DNA of 46,572 bases from Streptomyces coffeae (GCF_016741875.1 NZ_JAERRF010000046.1:1-46572); one strand, 5' to 3'; positions 1-9,002 are shown, counted from the first letter of the stretch. The notes: generated from the letters alone by a model not told the origin. A program made the numbers and translations.

Positions 1-99
1 GCTGCGTGACAAGCCACTAGTTAGGTGACACTTGGTCGGGCTGGTTGACACTGGCGGCGGTGTTGCGGGGCTGTACACGCGGTGGTGTGGGACGGCGGG

Positions 100-1296
100 T
101 CACGCCTCGGATTTCTCCGAGTTGGCCGAGGTTGGTTCCGGTGTTGTGGGGGCGGGCGCAGTGGAGCGGCGCGTGGTTCCGAGGTGCCAGAGGAGGGTCA
201 GGGCGGTGACGCCGGCAGCTACCAATCCTAGTTCGGCCGGGGCAAGCCCGAGCCACTCCTGCGCCAGCCCGCCGAATCCGCCGCCGAGGGCGATCCCGAT
301 GTAGAGCGCGGAGGAGTTGAGGCCGAGCAGGACCGGCGCGGCGGCGGGGCTGAGCGAGATGAGCCGGTGCTGCTGGGGGACGACGATGACGCCGACGGTC
401 ACACCCCAGACCACAGCCCAGACCAGGGTGGAGGCGAGGGCTCGGGTCGCCAACGGGGTCAGCGCCAGGGCAAGAGTTGCGAGGGTGAGGGCGCCGGTGA
501 GGACGCGCGCGGAGTCGTGGCGGTCCACCAGGCGCCCGGCGGCAATGTTCCCGGCCAGGATGCCGACGCCCCAGGCCAGCAGGATCAGGGTCAGGAGCGA
601 TTCGTTGCCACTGGTGGCATCCCGCAGGGTCGGGCTGATGTAGGTGTAGAGGGTGTAGGTGCCGAGGAAGGCGAGTGAGGTGACCGCCAGCAGCGCCAGT
701 ACGCGGCTCTGATTGAGGGGGCGCAGACGGTCGGGCAGCGAGGCGGCGGGGAGCGTCACCCTGGGGAGGCCGACGGCGATACCGACGGCCGCCAGCAGAC
801 CTATCCCGGCGACGGCCCACAGGGTGATGTGCCAGTCGGTGCGGCCGATCAGAGTGCCGAGAGGCAGGCCCAGCGCGGTCGCCAACGTCAAGCCGCCCAG
901 GACGAAGGCCAAGGCCCGGCCACGGCGTTCCGGCGGTGCGATGGCCGCCGCGGTGCTGGAGGCGGCGGCGTTGATGATGCCCGCTCCCACGGCGGTGACG
1001 ATGCGGGCAGCCATCACCACCTCGTAGCTGGTTCCCAACGCGGTGACGACGTTGCCCATCACGAATACGGCCAAGGCGATCAGCAGTGCCGAACGCCGGT
1101 TCAGGGCACTGGTGAGGGCCCCCATGACCGGCGCGGACAACGCCATCGTCAGGGCGAAGACCGTCACCAACTGACCGGCTGCAGGGGTGGAGACCTCCAG
1201 GTCGGCGGCGATGGAGGGGAGCAGGCCCGCGATGACATAGCTGTCGGTGCCGACGGCGAACGTCGCCGCGGCCAAGGGGAGGAGTCGTTTGAGCAT
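100..1296 (-). CDS. MFS drug-efflux transporter (DHA1-type)
   Basis: A roughly 398-aa major facilitator superfamily permease with about twelve hydrophobic segments, the normal length for the DHA1 drug/arabinose-efflux class. It most likely exports a small toxic compound by proton antiport across the cytoplasmic membrane; the substrate cannot be read from sequence. The N-terminus (LLPLAAATFAVGTDSYVIAG) is typical of this class, and the central loop has an ERRGRA-like segment after helix 4. The chosen start is the ATG at 1296, preceded by GGAAGGG; an upstream in-frame ATG at 1371 would run through the intergenic operator and adds a non-family extension. The gene is divergent from an ArsR-type repressor 124 bp away, so repressor-controlled efflux is the simplest reading. 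The tail is Thr/Pro/Ser-rich and probably cytoplasmic. Confidence 0.9.
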   Translation of the reverse strand: MLKRLLPLAAATFAVGTDSYVIAGLLPSIAADLEVSTPAAGQLVTVFALTMALSAPVMGALTSALNRRSALLIALAVFVMGNVVTALGTSYEVVMAARIVTAVGAGIINAAASSTAAAIAPPERRGRALAFVLGGLTLATALGLPLGTLIGRTDWHITLWAVAGIGLLAAVGIAVGLPRVTLPAASLPDRLRPLNQSRVLALLAVTSLAFLGTYTLYTYISPTLRDATSGNESLLTLILLAWGVGILAGNIAAGRLVDRHDSARVLTGALTLATLALALTPLATRALASTLVWAVVWGVTVGVIVVPQQHRLISLSPAAAPVLLGLNSSALYIGIALGGGFGGLAQEWLGLAPAELGLVAAGVTALTLLWHLGTTRRSTAPAPTTPEPTSANSEKSEA

Positions 1297-1354
1297 GGAT
1301 CGTGCCGCCCTTCCGGAGCATTGCGGAGGTAGGTGATCGGCACTGTAAGCAATA

Positions 1355-1380
1355 CATTGATGCTTGTCCATGTATCAATG
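1355..1380. promoter_or_regulatory. Candidate ArsR operator in the divergent MFS/ArsR promoter
   Basis: Inverted repeat CATTGAT-N12-ATCAATG lies between the divergently transcribed transporter and ArsR genes. Arm sequence and total span resemble ArsR/SmtB imperfect dyads. The block is AT-rich against the surrounding GC-rich DNA. That the neighbouring repressor binds it is inferred from position. Confidence 0.55.
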
Positions 1381-1419
1381 AGTGGGTAGGCTGGATCCTG
1401 TCACGGACGGAGGGAAGCA

Positions 1420-1752
1420 ATGCGCGAGGTGTCCCAGCCGGCGACCGAAGCGATCCGGATGGTGGAGGTGCTGCGTGCGCTCGCCGATCCGGTGCGGCTT
1501 GAGATCGTCCAACGGCTCGCCATGACCGGCGAGGAGAGCTGCAACGCCATCGGCGGCGACCTGGACGTCCACCAGACGACGCTGTCCCACCACTACCGGG
1601 TACTCCGCGAGGCGGGCGTCACCTGGACCACCATCCAAGGCCGGTCCCGGCTGGTGCGGCTGCGTCGCGACGACCTGGACGCACTATTCCCTGGCCTGCT
1701 CGACTCTGTACTGAACGGCGATCGCCACCCGCGCCCCGCCGCAGGAGGCTGA
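1420..1752 (+). CDS. ArsR-family winged-helix repressor
   Basis: A 110-aa ArsR/SmtB-type regulator, the usual length for the family. It begins with the typical helix VLRALADPVRLEIVQRL (about residues 17-33), followed by a recognition helix DVHQTTLSHHYRVLREAGV (about residues 49-67) and a wing with GRSRLVRLRRDDLD. No cysteine pair of the metal-sensing alpha-3N type is obvious (a single Cys in EESCNAIGG), so it may sense a drug or another small molecule rather than a metal. It is divergent from an MFS exporter with an inverted repeat in between, which suggests a self-regulated efflux pair. The start at 1420 follows GGAGGGAAGC with good spacing. Confidence 0.92.
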   Translation: MREVSQPATEAIRMVEVLRALADPVRLEIVQRLAMTGEESCNAIGGDLDVHQTTLSHHYRVLREAGVTWTTIQGRSRLVRLRRDDLDALFPGLLDSVLNGDRHPRPAAGG

Positions 1753-1824
1753 CGCGCCAGACATCCACCGCAGCCCGCAGGAAACGCCAAAGGATGTACT
1801 CGGCAGCGTCGATCTTCGAAGCTG

Positions 1825-2148
1825 GTGTCAACCAGACCGAAAAGTCGCAGCAGGGTAGCGGGCAGTTCGCTCAAGCACCGGGGCGAGGCGCTGGGACTCG
1901 CCCCGAGCAAGCTCGCCGACATCGGCGTCCACATGGTCATCCTGGACACCGTGGCATACGCCCAACTGTGCGACCGCTTCAACGACGGGCATTTCCTGCA
2001 CCACGTGCCCAAGGTCGACTTCAAGAACGACGGCTCCGTGATGAAGACAGCGCACATCATCGCGGCCGACGGCTGGGAAGTCGACCTGCCGCTGTGGGCG
2101 GACGCCGCCGAGTGCGGCCCCTGCCACCCCGGCAACGACTCGCACTGA
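1825..2148 (+). CDS. Hypothetical protein, 107 aa
   Basis: I do not recognise this family. The reading frame encodes about 107 residues: a basic, low-complexity N-terminus and a better structured C-terminal half with ILDTVAYAQLCDRFNDGHFL and a WEVDLPLWADAAECGPCHPG tail holding a CGPC pair. The first 35 residues look unlike a normal start; an internal ATG at about 1933 (MVILDTVAYAQL) could be the true start. A strong hairpin begins 12 nt after the stop codon, which supports the 3' end of a real transcription unit here. It sits between the ArsR gene and a frameshifted methyltransferase and may itself be a fragment. Confidence 0.45.
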   Translation: MSTRPKSRSRVAGSSLKHRGEALGLAPSKLADIGVHMVILDTVAYAQLCDRFNDGHFLHHVPKVDFKNDGSVMKTAHIIAADGWEVDLPLWADAAECGPCHPGNDSH

Positions 2149-2160
2149 CCCGCCCGTTAC

Positions 2161-2204
2161 GCGTCCCAGGGGACCCAGCCGCCCGGCCGGGCCCCCTGGG
2201 ACGC
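2161..2204 (+). terminator. Hairpin terminator after the 107-aa gene
   Basis: A perfect 12-bp stem, GCGTCCCAGGGG paired with CCCCTGGGACGC, encloses a 20-nt loop and starts 12 nt after the stop at 2148. There is no T-tract, which is normal for Streptomyces terminators. Confidence 0.7.
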
Positions 2205-2264
2205 GCCCGGGTGACATTTCGCCGAACCAGCCCGCCACCTGGTCGCAATCGCCAGGATGGGGCG

Positions 2265-2956
2265 GTGACCACCCGCACCGCAGACCTCTGGCACCACTAC
2301 GGCCGCACCCGCGCCGCCAGTGACCGCGCCGTCCCCGACACCTTCTACTGGAACTGGAGCCAGGACGCCGGACCCGGCCCGGAGGTCCTGGGCGACCTGA
2401 CCGGCCGCTGTGTGGGCGACCTCGGCGCCGGGAAGGCCGGCACGCCGCGCACCTGGCGGCGCATCACCAACCCGCCGGGGTCACCGCAATCGACGCCTCC
2501 CCGGCCCAGCACACCATGGCAACCGACCTCTACGGGCACCTCGCGCCGCGCCTGCGCATCGTGCCGTCCGACGCCGTGCCCCATCTGCACGCGATGAACG
2601 GCACGTACGATGTGCTGTACAGCGTCTTTGGCGCCATCGACTTCACCGACCCGCGCGAACTGCTGCCGGCGGCGGTCGCCGCCCTCAAGCCGGGCGGGCG
2701 ACTGGTGTACTCCACCCTCGCCCACTACCTGAACGGGGCGCCCGCCCAGCCCGATGCCGTAGCTGCCAACATCCCGGCAAAAGCGCCGGACGGCGAGGCA
2801 ACCACCATGCACCGCTGGGTACTTCAGGAGCACGTATGGACCAAACTGCTCGACGAAGCCGGGTTCACCAAAATCACCATCGACGTGCTGCCCATCACCG
2901 CCGACGGGCCGCGCACCGCCGACACACTGCTGGTGAGGGCGCACCACCCGTCCTAG
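2265..2956 (+). pseudogene. SAM-dependent methyltransferase, one frameshift
   Basis: A class I SAM-dependent methyltransferase of about 230 aa, read in two frames. The GTG start at 2265 follows AGGATGGGG and gives VTTRTADLWHHYGR. Motif I (VGDLGAGKAG) is complete at about 2413-2440; the frame then fails. Adding one G at 2439-2440 (GG to GGG) restores HAAHLAAHH and VTAIDASPAQH (motif II region) and joins directly to MATDLYGHLAPRL. Later motifs are intact: YDVLYSVFGAIDF, then LKPGGRLVYSTL (motif III), down to the stop at 2954. Both halves keep family residues, so either the decay is recent or this is a single-base sequencing error. Substrate unknown. Confidence 0.75.
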
Positions 2957-3401
2957 AACCCGGCATGTGAGGTTCGCGGCGCTGTCATCGGGATGTCCGG
3001 CTTCGCCTGTCACTGATGGAAAGCTGCAGACTTGCTGGTTGAACCCTGGATGGTCAGTCGATCACGGTGTCAGCGATCTAAATTTTGTGGTGACATGAAG
3101 CCGTATCAGGCTGGGTCACTTTTGCCGAATCTCCTTCTCATGCTGTGGAGCGCCGCCGAGTCCTGCCTGGCCGACCCGGCTCGCTGATCCCCGGGCGCTG
3201 CCTTGGTCCGACGAGCCCTTCTTCATCCTCGTCTCCACCGGGTGTTCCGTGGTGGCTGCAGACCCGTAGTCGGAGATTCCTGGGATTTTGGGCATGGTGC
3301 GCGGAGTCGATCGGACATCCCGGCATCGCAATGGGGCAATCCGGCGAGCTGGTCCGGCAGGGTCGTGATCTTCTAGGCCCCGGCCTCCGGCACTGGTGCT
3401 G
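2957..3401. other. Intergenic, no gene recognised
   Basis: About 445 nt between the methyltransferase and the hydrolase relic. Open frames on both strands here have no family signature and no plausible ribosome binding site. The 3060-3130 part is AT-richer than its surroundings. Confidence 0.4.
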
Positions 3402-3850
3402 TCAAGCCCCGTGATGCATCGGAGTATCGGTCTGTTCGCTGATCCATGAGTCAGCGAAGCGTGTCCAAGTCGATGCTTCCCAGCCCCATGGGCAAGGCCC
3501 AGGCTGTGGGGGCCGTGGGGGAAGACATGCACGGTGTGGGCCACATTGTTGGCGGCCAATGCCGCAGCGAGGCGATAGGTGTGCTCAGGCGGAATGAAGG
3601 ACTCCTCCGCTATGTGCCAGAGGAAGAACGGAGGAGACGACGGAGTCACCAGCGCGTCGAGCGAGGTTGAACGACGCAACTCCGGCGACGCGTCCGCACC
3701 CAGCAGAATGAGCTGCGAAGGGCGGTACGTCTCGGTCTCCAACGACGTGATCGCGTAGCCGAGGACAGCGAACTGAACCAACGTCCGTTCGTCAGCGTTC
3801 GGAGCGAGGTCTGCCAGGCCTGCGAGGTGCCCGCCGGCCGAGGGCGAAAC
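3402..3850 (-). pseudogene. Alpha/beta hydrolase (acetyl-esterase-like), 5'-truncated
   Basis: Remnant of an esterase of the prolyl-oligopeptidase/acetylxylan-esterase type. The nucleophile region SAGGHLAGLADLAP survives at about 3841, but the usual sequence before it is replaced by unrelated residues. The body then reads SLETETYRPSQLILLGADAS, SSPPFFLWHIAEESF (acid-residue loop) and VFPHGPHSLGLAHG (catalytic His loop). After that the frame breaks: GLGSIDLDTLR and WISEQTDTPMHHGA are found in shifted frames down to a TGA at 3402-3404. Loss of the N-terminal half plus C-terminal frameshifts makes this a true relic. Orientation is opposite to the flanking methyltransferase and transporter. Confidence 0.7.
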
Positions 3851-4028
3851 CGCTCGGGCACACGAGCCGAGTGAGCCGTCCCGGCAGGTCCCACGGCCAG
3901 TAGGACGAAACCCGGGACAGCCGGACCAGGGCAAGGGCTGCCAGCGTCACCCTGCCTCGGCCGGGTTGCCTCGCAAGGGAGCGACTCGGCCGGGGCAGGG
4001 TGGCTGGAGCGCCGTATCGCTGACGGGT

Positions 4029-4110
4029 TCAGCCGACCGTGAGCACCATGCGGAAGCGGGCCTTGCCGGCAATCATCTCTGGTAGGCCTGGGCCGCAGAG
4101 CAGCCTGGAG
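4029..4110 (-). pseudogene. Zinc-type alcohol dehydrogenase, C-terminal tail only
   Basis: The last residues before the TGA at 4029-4031 read MIAGKARFRMVLTVG, the characteristic C-terminus of zinc-dependent medium-chain alcohol dehydrogenases. Just upstream, in the neighbouring frame, is AAQAYQR; one missing base separates the two pieces. Nothing else of the enzyme is visible upstream, so this is a short scar. Confidence 0.45.
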
Positions 4111-4679
4111 AATGGGCAGGTCACGGCAGGTGTGCGGGTGCAGACGTGGCGTGGCGGGCGGCGCAGCGCCGGCCCGCTCGGGCCGGGCCGCATGCCTAAG
4201 CGACGCCGACCAGTGCCCTCCACATATGGCGAGCGATGAGCTGGGTTTATCGTACGGGCGCCGAATGTGTGGCGACACTGCACCGAGCAGGAGAGTGCTC
4301 GAGGACTACGGAGAGCGAGCGGGCCGGCGCTCCGCTGATGGCCAATATCTCTTGGACCCTCCGTATCGGCTTCCACGACCACCGGGGGGAGTTGGCAAGC
4401 AGTTCGGTGTCGATTACATTGACCTCTCAGCCGTCCGGCGAGCAGCGGGCCTATGCATCCGCTCCGCACGACGTGGCGTTCTTCAGCAGTTCCGCGGACA
4501 GCCCCACTCTTCCGGGTCTCGCATCTTTCCCTTCTCCGAGCAGCAGTGACCCCTTTTTCCAGGGGTCTCTCCTCTGGCTGCGCCTTCCCCTCCGTCATCA
4601 GCACCTCAACCGCCGTTCCGCCGTGCGGCGGTGTTCCCAACGATGCTGCCGCATGCAGCGTGAGGAAGGAGGCCGGGTC
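4111..4679. other. Gene-poor stretch upstream of the DHA2 transporter
   Basis: About 570 nt without a recognisable gene. Long open frames exist on both strands (for example 4236 onward on the plus strand and 4640 downward on the minus strand), but they have Ser/Arg/Pro-rich nonsense composition and no motifs. The last 20 nt hold the ribosome binding site of the next gene. Confidence 0.4.
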
Positions 4680-6027
4680 GTGGTGTCACCGGCACTCGCT
4701 ACCCGACGATGGGCCCTGCCGGCCATGTCCGTGGGCGTGTTCTGCATCCAGCTCGACTCGTTCGCCCTGAACTTGGCCCTGCCGCAGATCGGCCGTGATA
4801 TCCGCGCCCGAGGCGATGGCCTGCAGTGGTGATCAGCGCGTATCTGCTGTCCACAGGGACGCTGATGCTGGGCGCGGGACGGCTTGGCGACCTGTTTGGC
4901 CGGCGGCGACTGTTGGTCTTGGGCCTTGCTTTGTTCGGCACGTCGTCCCTGGTCTGCGCGCTCGCCCTGACACTGCCCGTTCTGGTCGGCGCCCGGGTGG
5001 CCCAAGGAGCGGGCGCCGCGATGATCATGCCGGTGGGCTTGTCCCTGCTGACCAATGTCTACCCGAGTGAACTGCGGGGCCGGGCCACCGGCCGGGCGCT
5101 GGGTATCGGTGGAATCGCCACCGCCTGCGGCCCGTTCATCGGGGGCGCCCTCACTGAGGCGGTGTCCTGGCGTGCCGTGTTCTGGCTCAATGTCCCCCTC
5201 GCCGCGCTGGGCGCAGTATGGGCCTCCCGCACTGCCGAAAGCTACGGCACCAGCACGCACCGGAGTGTCGACTGGCGTGGGCTGTTCACCGCCACGGCCG
5301 CGCTTGCGGTCCTCGCTTTCGTCGTCGACCGCGGCCGACACTGGCAGTGGCCCGTCGGCCTGGCCGGCCTGGTCGTCGTGGCCGCCCTGCTGATCTGGTT
5401 CGTATGCCAAGAACGGAAGGCGGCAAGCCCACTGGTCGAGCTCACGCTCTTCCGCAATGGTCCCTACGTGGCACTCACGCTTGCCGGGGGAGTGGCCAAC
5501 GCCACAACCGTCATCTTCCTATTCGTCGTTCCCCTGACGCTCCAGGGGCAGTGGGACCTGTCGGTCGCCCTCGCGGGTACCGCCTTCCTCGTCCCGGCAT
5601 TGGCCATGGCGCTCGCGGGCCCGCTCGCCGGCCGTGTGGCTCCACCTGCCGCGTGCGAGTGATGACCGTCTGCCTCGGCATGGGGGCAGTTGTCCTTGCC
5701 TGCCTCGCCTGGGCGTCATCGCTCGTGGTGTACCTGGTCGCGGCAACCGTCGGCGGTGTGGTCCTCGGGATGGCCAACTCGCTGACCCTCATCGCCACTC
5801 AGGGGGTGATCAGACCGGAGCGGGCCGGGGAGGCATCAGGGGTCACCAAGACGATCATCACGGTGGCGGCCGGCCTCGGCGTTGCCCTGGCCGGGGCCGT
5901 CAGCGATCAAAGCCACGGCGTAGGCGCGGAAGCGGCCTCGGATACGGCACTACAGGCCACCGCCCTGGGTTGCATGGCGGCCTGTCTGATCCTCGCGGTG
6001 TGGATCGGGAAGCGTGAGCGACCGTGA
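4680..6027 (+). pseudogene. DHA2-family MFS transporter, two frameshifts
   Basis: A 14-helix DHA2-type drug exporter split over three frames. AGGAAGGAGG at 4663-4672 precedes tandem GTG codons at 4680 and 4683. Frame one gives the first helix with LDSFALNLALPQIGRDI and stops after GLQW. Frame two resumes with VISAYLLSTGTLMLGAGRL, motif A (GDLFGRRR) and ARVAQGAGAAMIMPVGLSLL, then stops near 5660. Frame three gives CRVRVMTVCLGMGAVV to the stop at 6027. Both breaks are repaired by one G: TGG to TGGG at 4828-4829 (giving LQWVISAYLL) and at 5638-5639 (giving AGRVGSTCRV). Apart from these two positions the protein looks full length and well conserved, so sequencing error is a real alternative. Confidence 0.8.
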
Positions 6028-6136
6028 CAGAACGCATGTCTTGCGGACTACGAGGCCAGATGAGAACAGCGACATCGGTGGTGCCCACAAGAACAGACGT
6101 CCGCGTATCTCGCGAGACAGACGGCCCCTGCACCCC

Positions 6137-6637
6137 ATGTCTACCGAAAAGGCATCAGGACGAACGTTGGCGACCCGCAGTGCGACGGCCTGGCGGCTCA
6201 AACGGGCCCGGCTGCAGGTCACCTGTCGGCCGTTATACGGAACCGCACACACGCTCGGCGCCCTGACGGTGGAGAAAGCCGCGCGCCACGCCGGGACATG
6301 GTTCAGCGGCGGACTGTGGAGCGAGGACCTTGCCGACATGAGCCCGGCGGGCAGCGCGTACTGGCTGAGCCTGGAAAGCTTCGGCATACCGCTCATCCTG
6401 GTCGGCCTGACGGTGCTGTGGCTGGACCGCCGCGGCATCACCCCGCCAGCATTCATCGCCTGGACGCTGGGGAGCTGGACCGTCGTCGACGCCGTGGTCC
6501 TCACGTTCACGCCCTGGCCGCTCTTCGTGCTCGCGTGCGCCCTGCTGCTGTTCGGAGCCGCCGCCCGCCGCGACAGCCCCGCGCCCGGGGAGGTCGGCCA
6601 TGAAGTGGGCGATGTGGACGTAAGTGAGTGTTTTTGA
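6137..6637 (+). CDS. Small membrane protein (DUF6463-like)
   Basis: About 166 aa with three or four hydrophobic segments: YWLSLESFGIPLILVGLTVL, a following AFIAWTLGSWTVVDAVVL and PLFVLACALLLFGAA. The LYGTAHTLGALTV stretch and the order of these segments resemble the DUF6463 family of actinobacterial integral membrane proteins. The N-terminus before CRPLYGTAH is basic and not membrane-like, whereas relatives usually have a hydrophobic first helix, so the 5' end may be altered or the start may be different. The ATG at 6137 is the best in-frame choice but lacks a strong ribosome binding site. Function unknown. Confidence 0.55.
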   Translation: MSTEKASGRTLATRSATAWRLKRARLQVTCRPLYGTAHTLGALTVEKAARHAGTWFSGGLWSEDLADMSPAGSAYWLSLESFGIPLILVGLTVLWLDRRGITPPAFIAWTLGSWTVVDAVVLTFTPWPLFVLACALLLFGAAARRDSPAPGEVGHEVGDVDVSECF

Positions 6638-6749
6638 TCCTGAGCTTGGGTGACCGCATTGTCGGCTGTGCGAGGTAATCGACTAGGTCGTGTGTGTCGG
6701 GCTCGATAACTCGTATCGCTGTTACCCGTGACCAGCTGAAGATGGTGGC

Positions 6750-7238
6750 ATGGACGCGCAGAAGGTGACCTTGCGGAAAATGACGCCGTCGGAGTACGAC
6801 GTGGCGACTGAGCGTCGTGAAGCTGAGACGGCTCGTGAACTCGGCAGGTTCATGCCCCAAGAGCTGGCGCGAGAGCGGGCTCGTCAGGGCACGGCTCAGT
6901 TCCTCCCGGACGGGCTCGAAACGGCTGGTCATCATCTCGTGGCGGCGGAGAACGGTTCAGGCCAGGTCGTGGGGAACGCATGGATTGGTCCGGATCCGCG
7001 CCAAGCTTCGGACACCACTAGCTCCGCCTGGCTGTACGACATCAACGTCTTCGCGCCGTTCCAGCGCCGCGGATACGGATCCGCCATCCTCGCTGCCGCC
7101 GAGGAGCTCGTTGCCCGCGAGGGCAAGACGTCGCTCAATTTGAACGTCTTCGGAGACAACGAAGCAGCCATTGCCATGTATCAACGCAATGGCTATGACG
7201 TGTCGTCAATGTACCTATCCAAGAGCGTGCAGCGATAG
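6750..7238 (+). CDS. GNAT-family N-acetyltransferase
   Basis: A 162-aa GCN5-related acetyltransferase of typical length. The acetyl-CoA binding core is visible: DINVFAPFQRRGYGSAILAA (about residues 99-118) contains the R-R-G-Y-G pyrophosphate loop, followed by LNLNVFGDNEAAIAMYQRNG (about residues 132-151), the usual motif B with its conserved Asn and Tyr. The acceptor substrate cannot be predicted. It is transcribed toward a truncated IS5 transposase whose stop lies immediately beyond the stop of this gene, so the insertion scar ends exactly at its 3' end. Confidence 0.88.
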   Translation: MDAQKVTLRKMTPSEYDVATERREAETARELGRFMPQELARERARQGTAQFLPDGLETAGHHLVAAENGSGQVVGNAWIGPDPRQASDTTSSAWLYDINVFAPFQRRGYGSAILAAAEELVAREGKTSLNLNVFGDNEAAIAMYQRNGYDVSSMYLSKSVQR

Positions 7239-7239
7239 A

Positions 7240-7640
7240 TCAGCCGGTGGGCGTCTGCTTCTTCGTCCAGCCGGGGACAGGCTTCTTCCGGGTCAGTCGC
7301 CTGGTCATCACAGTGATGAGCGCCCAGGTGAGGTGAGCTTCGGAGTGCTGTGGCAGTCGTTCGTAGTCCCGGACGCTGCGGCGGGCGTTCATCAGCCGGC
7401 CCAGTGTCCTCTCGACTTTCCAGCGGCGGGGAACCACGACGAAGCCCTTGGCGTTCTTGGGTCGGGACATGGCCCGGAGGGTGAGCCATAGCCGGTCATC
7501 GGCCCAGGTCACGAGCTGTCCGGCGTAGGCGGAGTCGGCCCAGACCTGGGTGATCTGGGGCTGGGTCAGCCGCAGGCGCCAGAGCAGTTCGCGGGCCGCG
7601 TCCCGGTCGGTCATGTCGGCATGCTTGGCCAGCGAGGGCG
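7240..7640 (-). pseudogene. IS5-family transposase, C-terminal fragment
   Basis: The frame ending at 7240 encodes the C-terminal half of an IS5-group DDE transposase: KHADMTDRDAARELLWRL, then VWADSAYAGQLVTWAD (the second catalytic Asp region), FVVVPRRWKVERTLGRLMNA and the RSVRDYERLPQHSEA tail (Glu region). The N-terminal half is absent. Upstream of about 7640 the same frame turns into sequence continuous with a transglutaminase-like relic, so the junction marks a deletion or insertion boundary. No terminal inverted repeats were found. Confidence 0.75.
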
Positions 7641-7739
7641 AAGGCGTCGGCCAGCGGGCGCGGGCGGGTTCGTTCGGTCGGTGCTGTGGAGCTGCGTGTC
7701 TGTCACATCCGGCGCAACGCTCACCCGTACGGGTGGATG

Positions 7740-8070
7740 CGGTGGCGAAGGGTGGCGGATTTCGGTGCGAACGTTCCACCTTCAGGGCGGGCGCGTAGGG
7801 CCATACCCGGTCTGTCTCCTCCTGCCCGATGATGTGCCGGTCGGCCTCGATCCAGGCGTGCGCGCCGTGGCGCGAACCGGGCCCCGATCACCCACGTCAC
7901 GCGGCTGTCGGTGAGCGCGGTGGCGAAGTGGGCGGCCAGGGACTCCTCCAGGCAGTCCGCGCGCCCTCCGGCCATCAGGTCAGCGTCGAAGCCGACCGCC
8001 AACCAGTCGTCGGAGCAGGTGGATGCCCGCGTTCGGCCCGTACCCCGGTCCGTTGTGAGGCGGACAGGAA
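7740..8070 (-). pseudogene. Transglutaminase-like (lasso peptide B2-type) protein, decayed
   Basis: Two adjacent frames on the minus strand rebuild a papain/transglutaminase-like domain of the kind called lasso peptide biosynthesis B2 protein. One frame gives FDADLMAGGRADCLEESLAA, the cysteine helix, and TWVIGARFA. A one-base shift at about 7873 then gives HGAHAWIEADRHIIGQEETD, the catalytic His and following segment, and VWPYAPALKVER. Cys, His and the acidic position of a B2 protease are thus present. Upstream, another frame has GYGPNAGIHLLRRL, possibly the true N-terminal part. At least one frameshift and fusion to a transposase fragment make it non-functional as read. No precursor peptide or cyclase is visible nearby. 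Confidence 0.5.
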
Positions 8071-8195
8071 CGTGCAGGTTGGGGTGATCCCGACTTAGGG
8101 GCTCAGTGCTGTGACCAACGACCGTCGGGTTGTCCGATCACCGATGACAGCAAAAAAGCCCGGTGATTTTGCCGGTACAGCACTACTCTGCCGAC

Positions 8196-9002
8196 GTGAC
8201 CGAAACCCAGGAACCCCGCGCCGTCGTCGCTCTGTCGGATGTTGCTGTCCACCGCCGTACCACCGGGCAGGAGATCGTCCTCGACGAGATCAACTGGACC
8301 ATTCGGCCTGGCGAGCACTGGGCGCTACTGGGAGCCAACGGAGCCGGCAAGACCACCCTGCTCCGGCTCGCCGGGGCGGTCATGCATCCCACCATCGGCA
8401 CCGTCGATGTCCTTGGTGATCGACTCGGCCGCGTCGACATGCGCGAGCTGCGAGCGCGCGTCGGCCTGGTATCCGCCGCCCAGAAGGTTCCGCTGGACGC
8501 CACCACCCACACCGTCGTCCTCACGGGGGCGACCGGCACTGTGCAGCCGCTGTGGCCAAAGTACGACACCGCGACCCGCGAGCGCGCCCACCTCCTGCTC
8601 GCCGAGCTTGGGTGCAAGGAACTCGCCGACCGCCGTTTCGGCGACTGCTCGGGCGGCCAGCGCGCCCGGATCCTCATATGCCGTGCCCTGATGGCCGATC
8701 CGTTGCTGCTCCTGCTCGACGAGCCGTTCAACGCCCTCGATCTCCCGTCCCGAGAGGACCTCGTGGACGCGCTGCATCGGCTGGCAGCCGAACGGGCCGA
8801 CCTCGCCGCCGTCACGGTCACCCACCACTTGGAGGAACTCCCGCCCAGCACCACCCATGCCTACCTGCTCAAGGAAGGCCGCGAGCTGGCATCCGGCCCG
8901 GTCGACGGCGTGCTCACCCCGGACAACGTGACCGTCTGCTTCGGACGTCCCGTTCATGTAGCCCGCCACGACGGCCGGTGGTACGCACGCTCGGGCCGCT
9001 AG
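8196..9002 (+). CDS. ABC transporter ATP-binding protein
   Basis: A 268-aa nucleotide-binding subunit. Walker A is GANGAGKTT (about residues 46-54), the signature is CSGGQRARILICRAL, Walker B with D-loop is LLLLLDEPFNALDL, and the switch His is in TVTHHLEEL. The GTG at 8196 is chosen because it begins a normal N-terminus (VTETQEPRAVVALSDVAVH) and lies 7 nt after a TACTCT -10-like hexamer, suggesting a leaderless transcript; the upstream ATG at 8163 would precede that hexamer. It resembles ModF/YlmA-type stand-alone ATPases in Streptomyces. No permease gene is adjacent, so the transported substrate, if any, is unknown. It is divergent from the transglutaminase-like relic. Confidence 0.9.
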   Translation: MTETQEPRAVVALSDVAVHRRTTGQEIVLDEINWTIRPGEHWALLGANGAGKTTLLRLAGAVMHPTIGTVDVLGDRLGRVDMRELRARVGLVSAAQKVPLDATTHTVVLTGATGTVQPLWPKYDTATRERAHLLLAELGCKELADRRFGDCSGGQRARILICRALMADPLLLLLDEPFNALDLPSREDLVDALHRLAAERADLAAVTVTHHLEELPPSTTHAYLLKEGRELASGPVDGVLTPDNVTVCFGRPVHVARHDGRWYARSGR

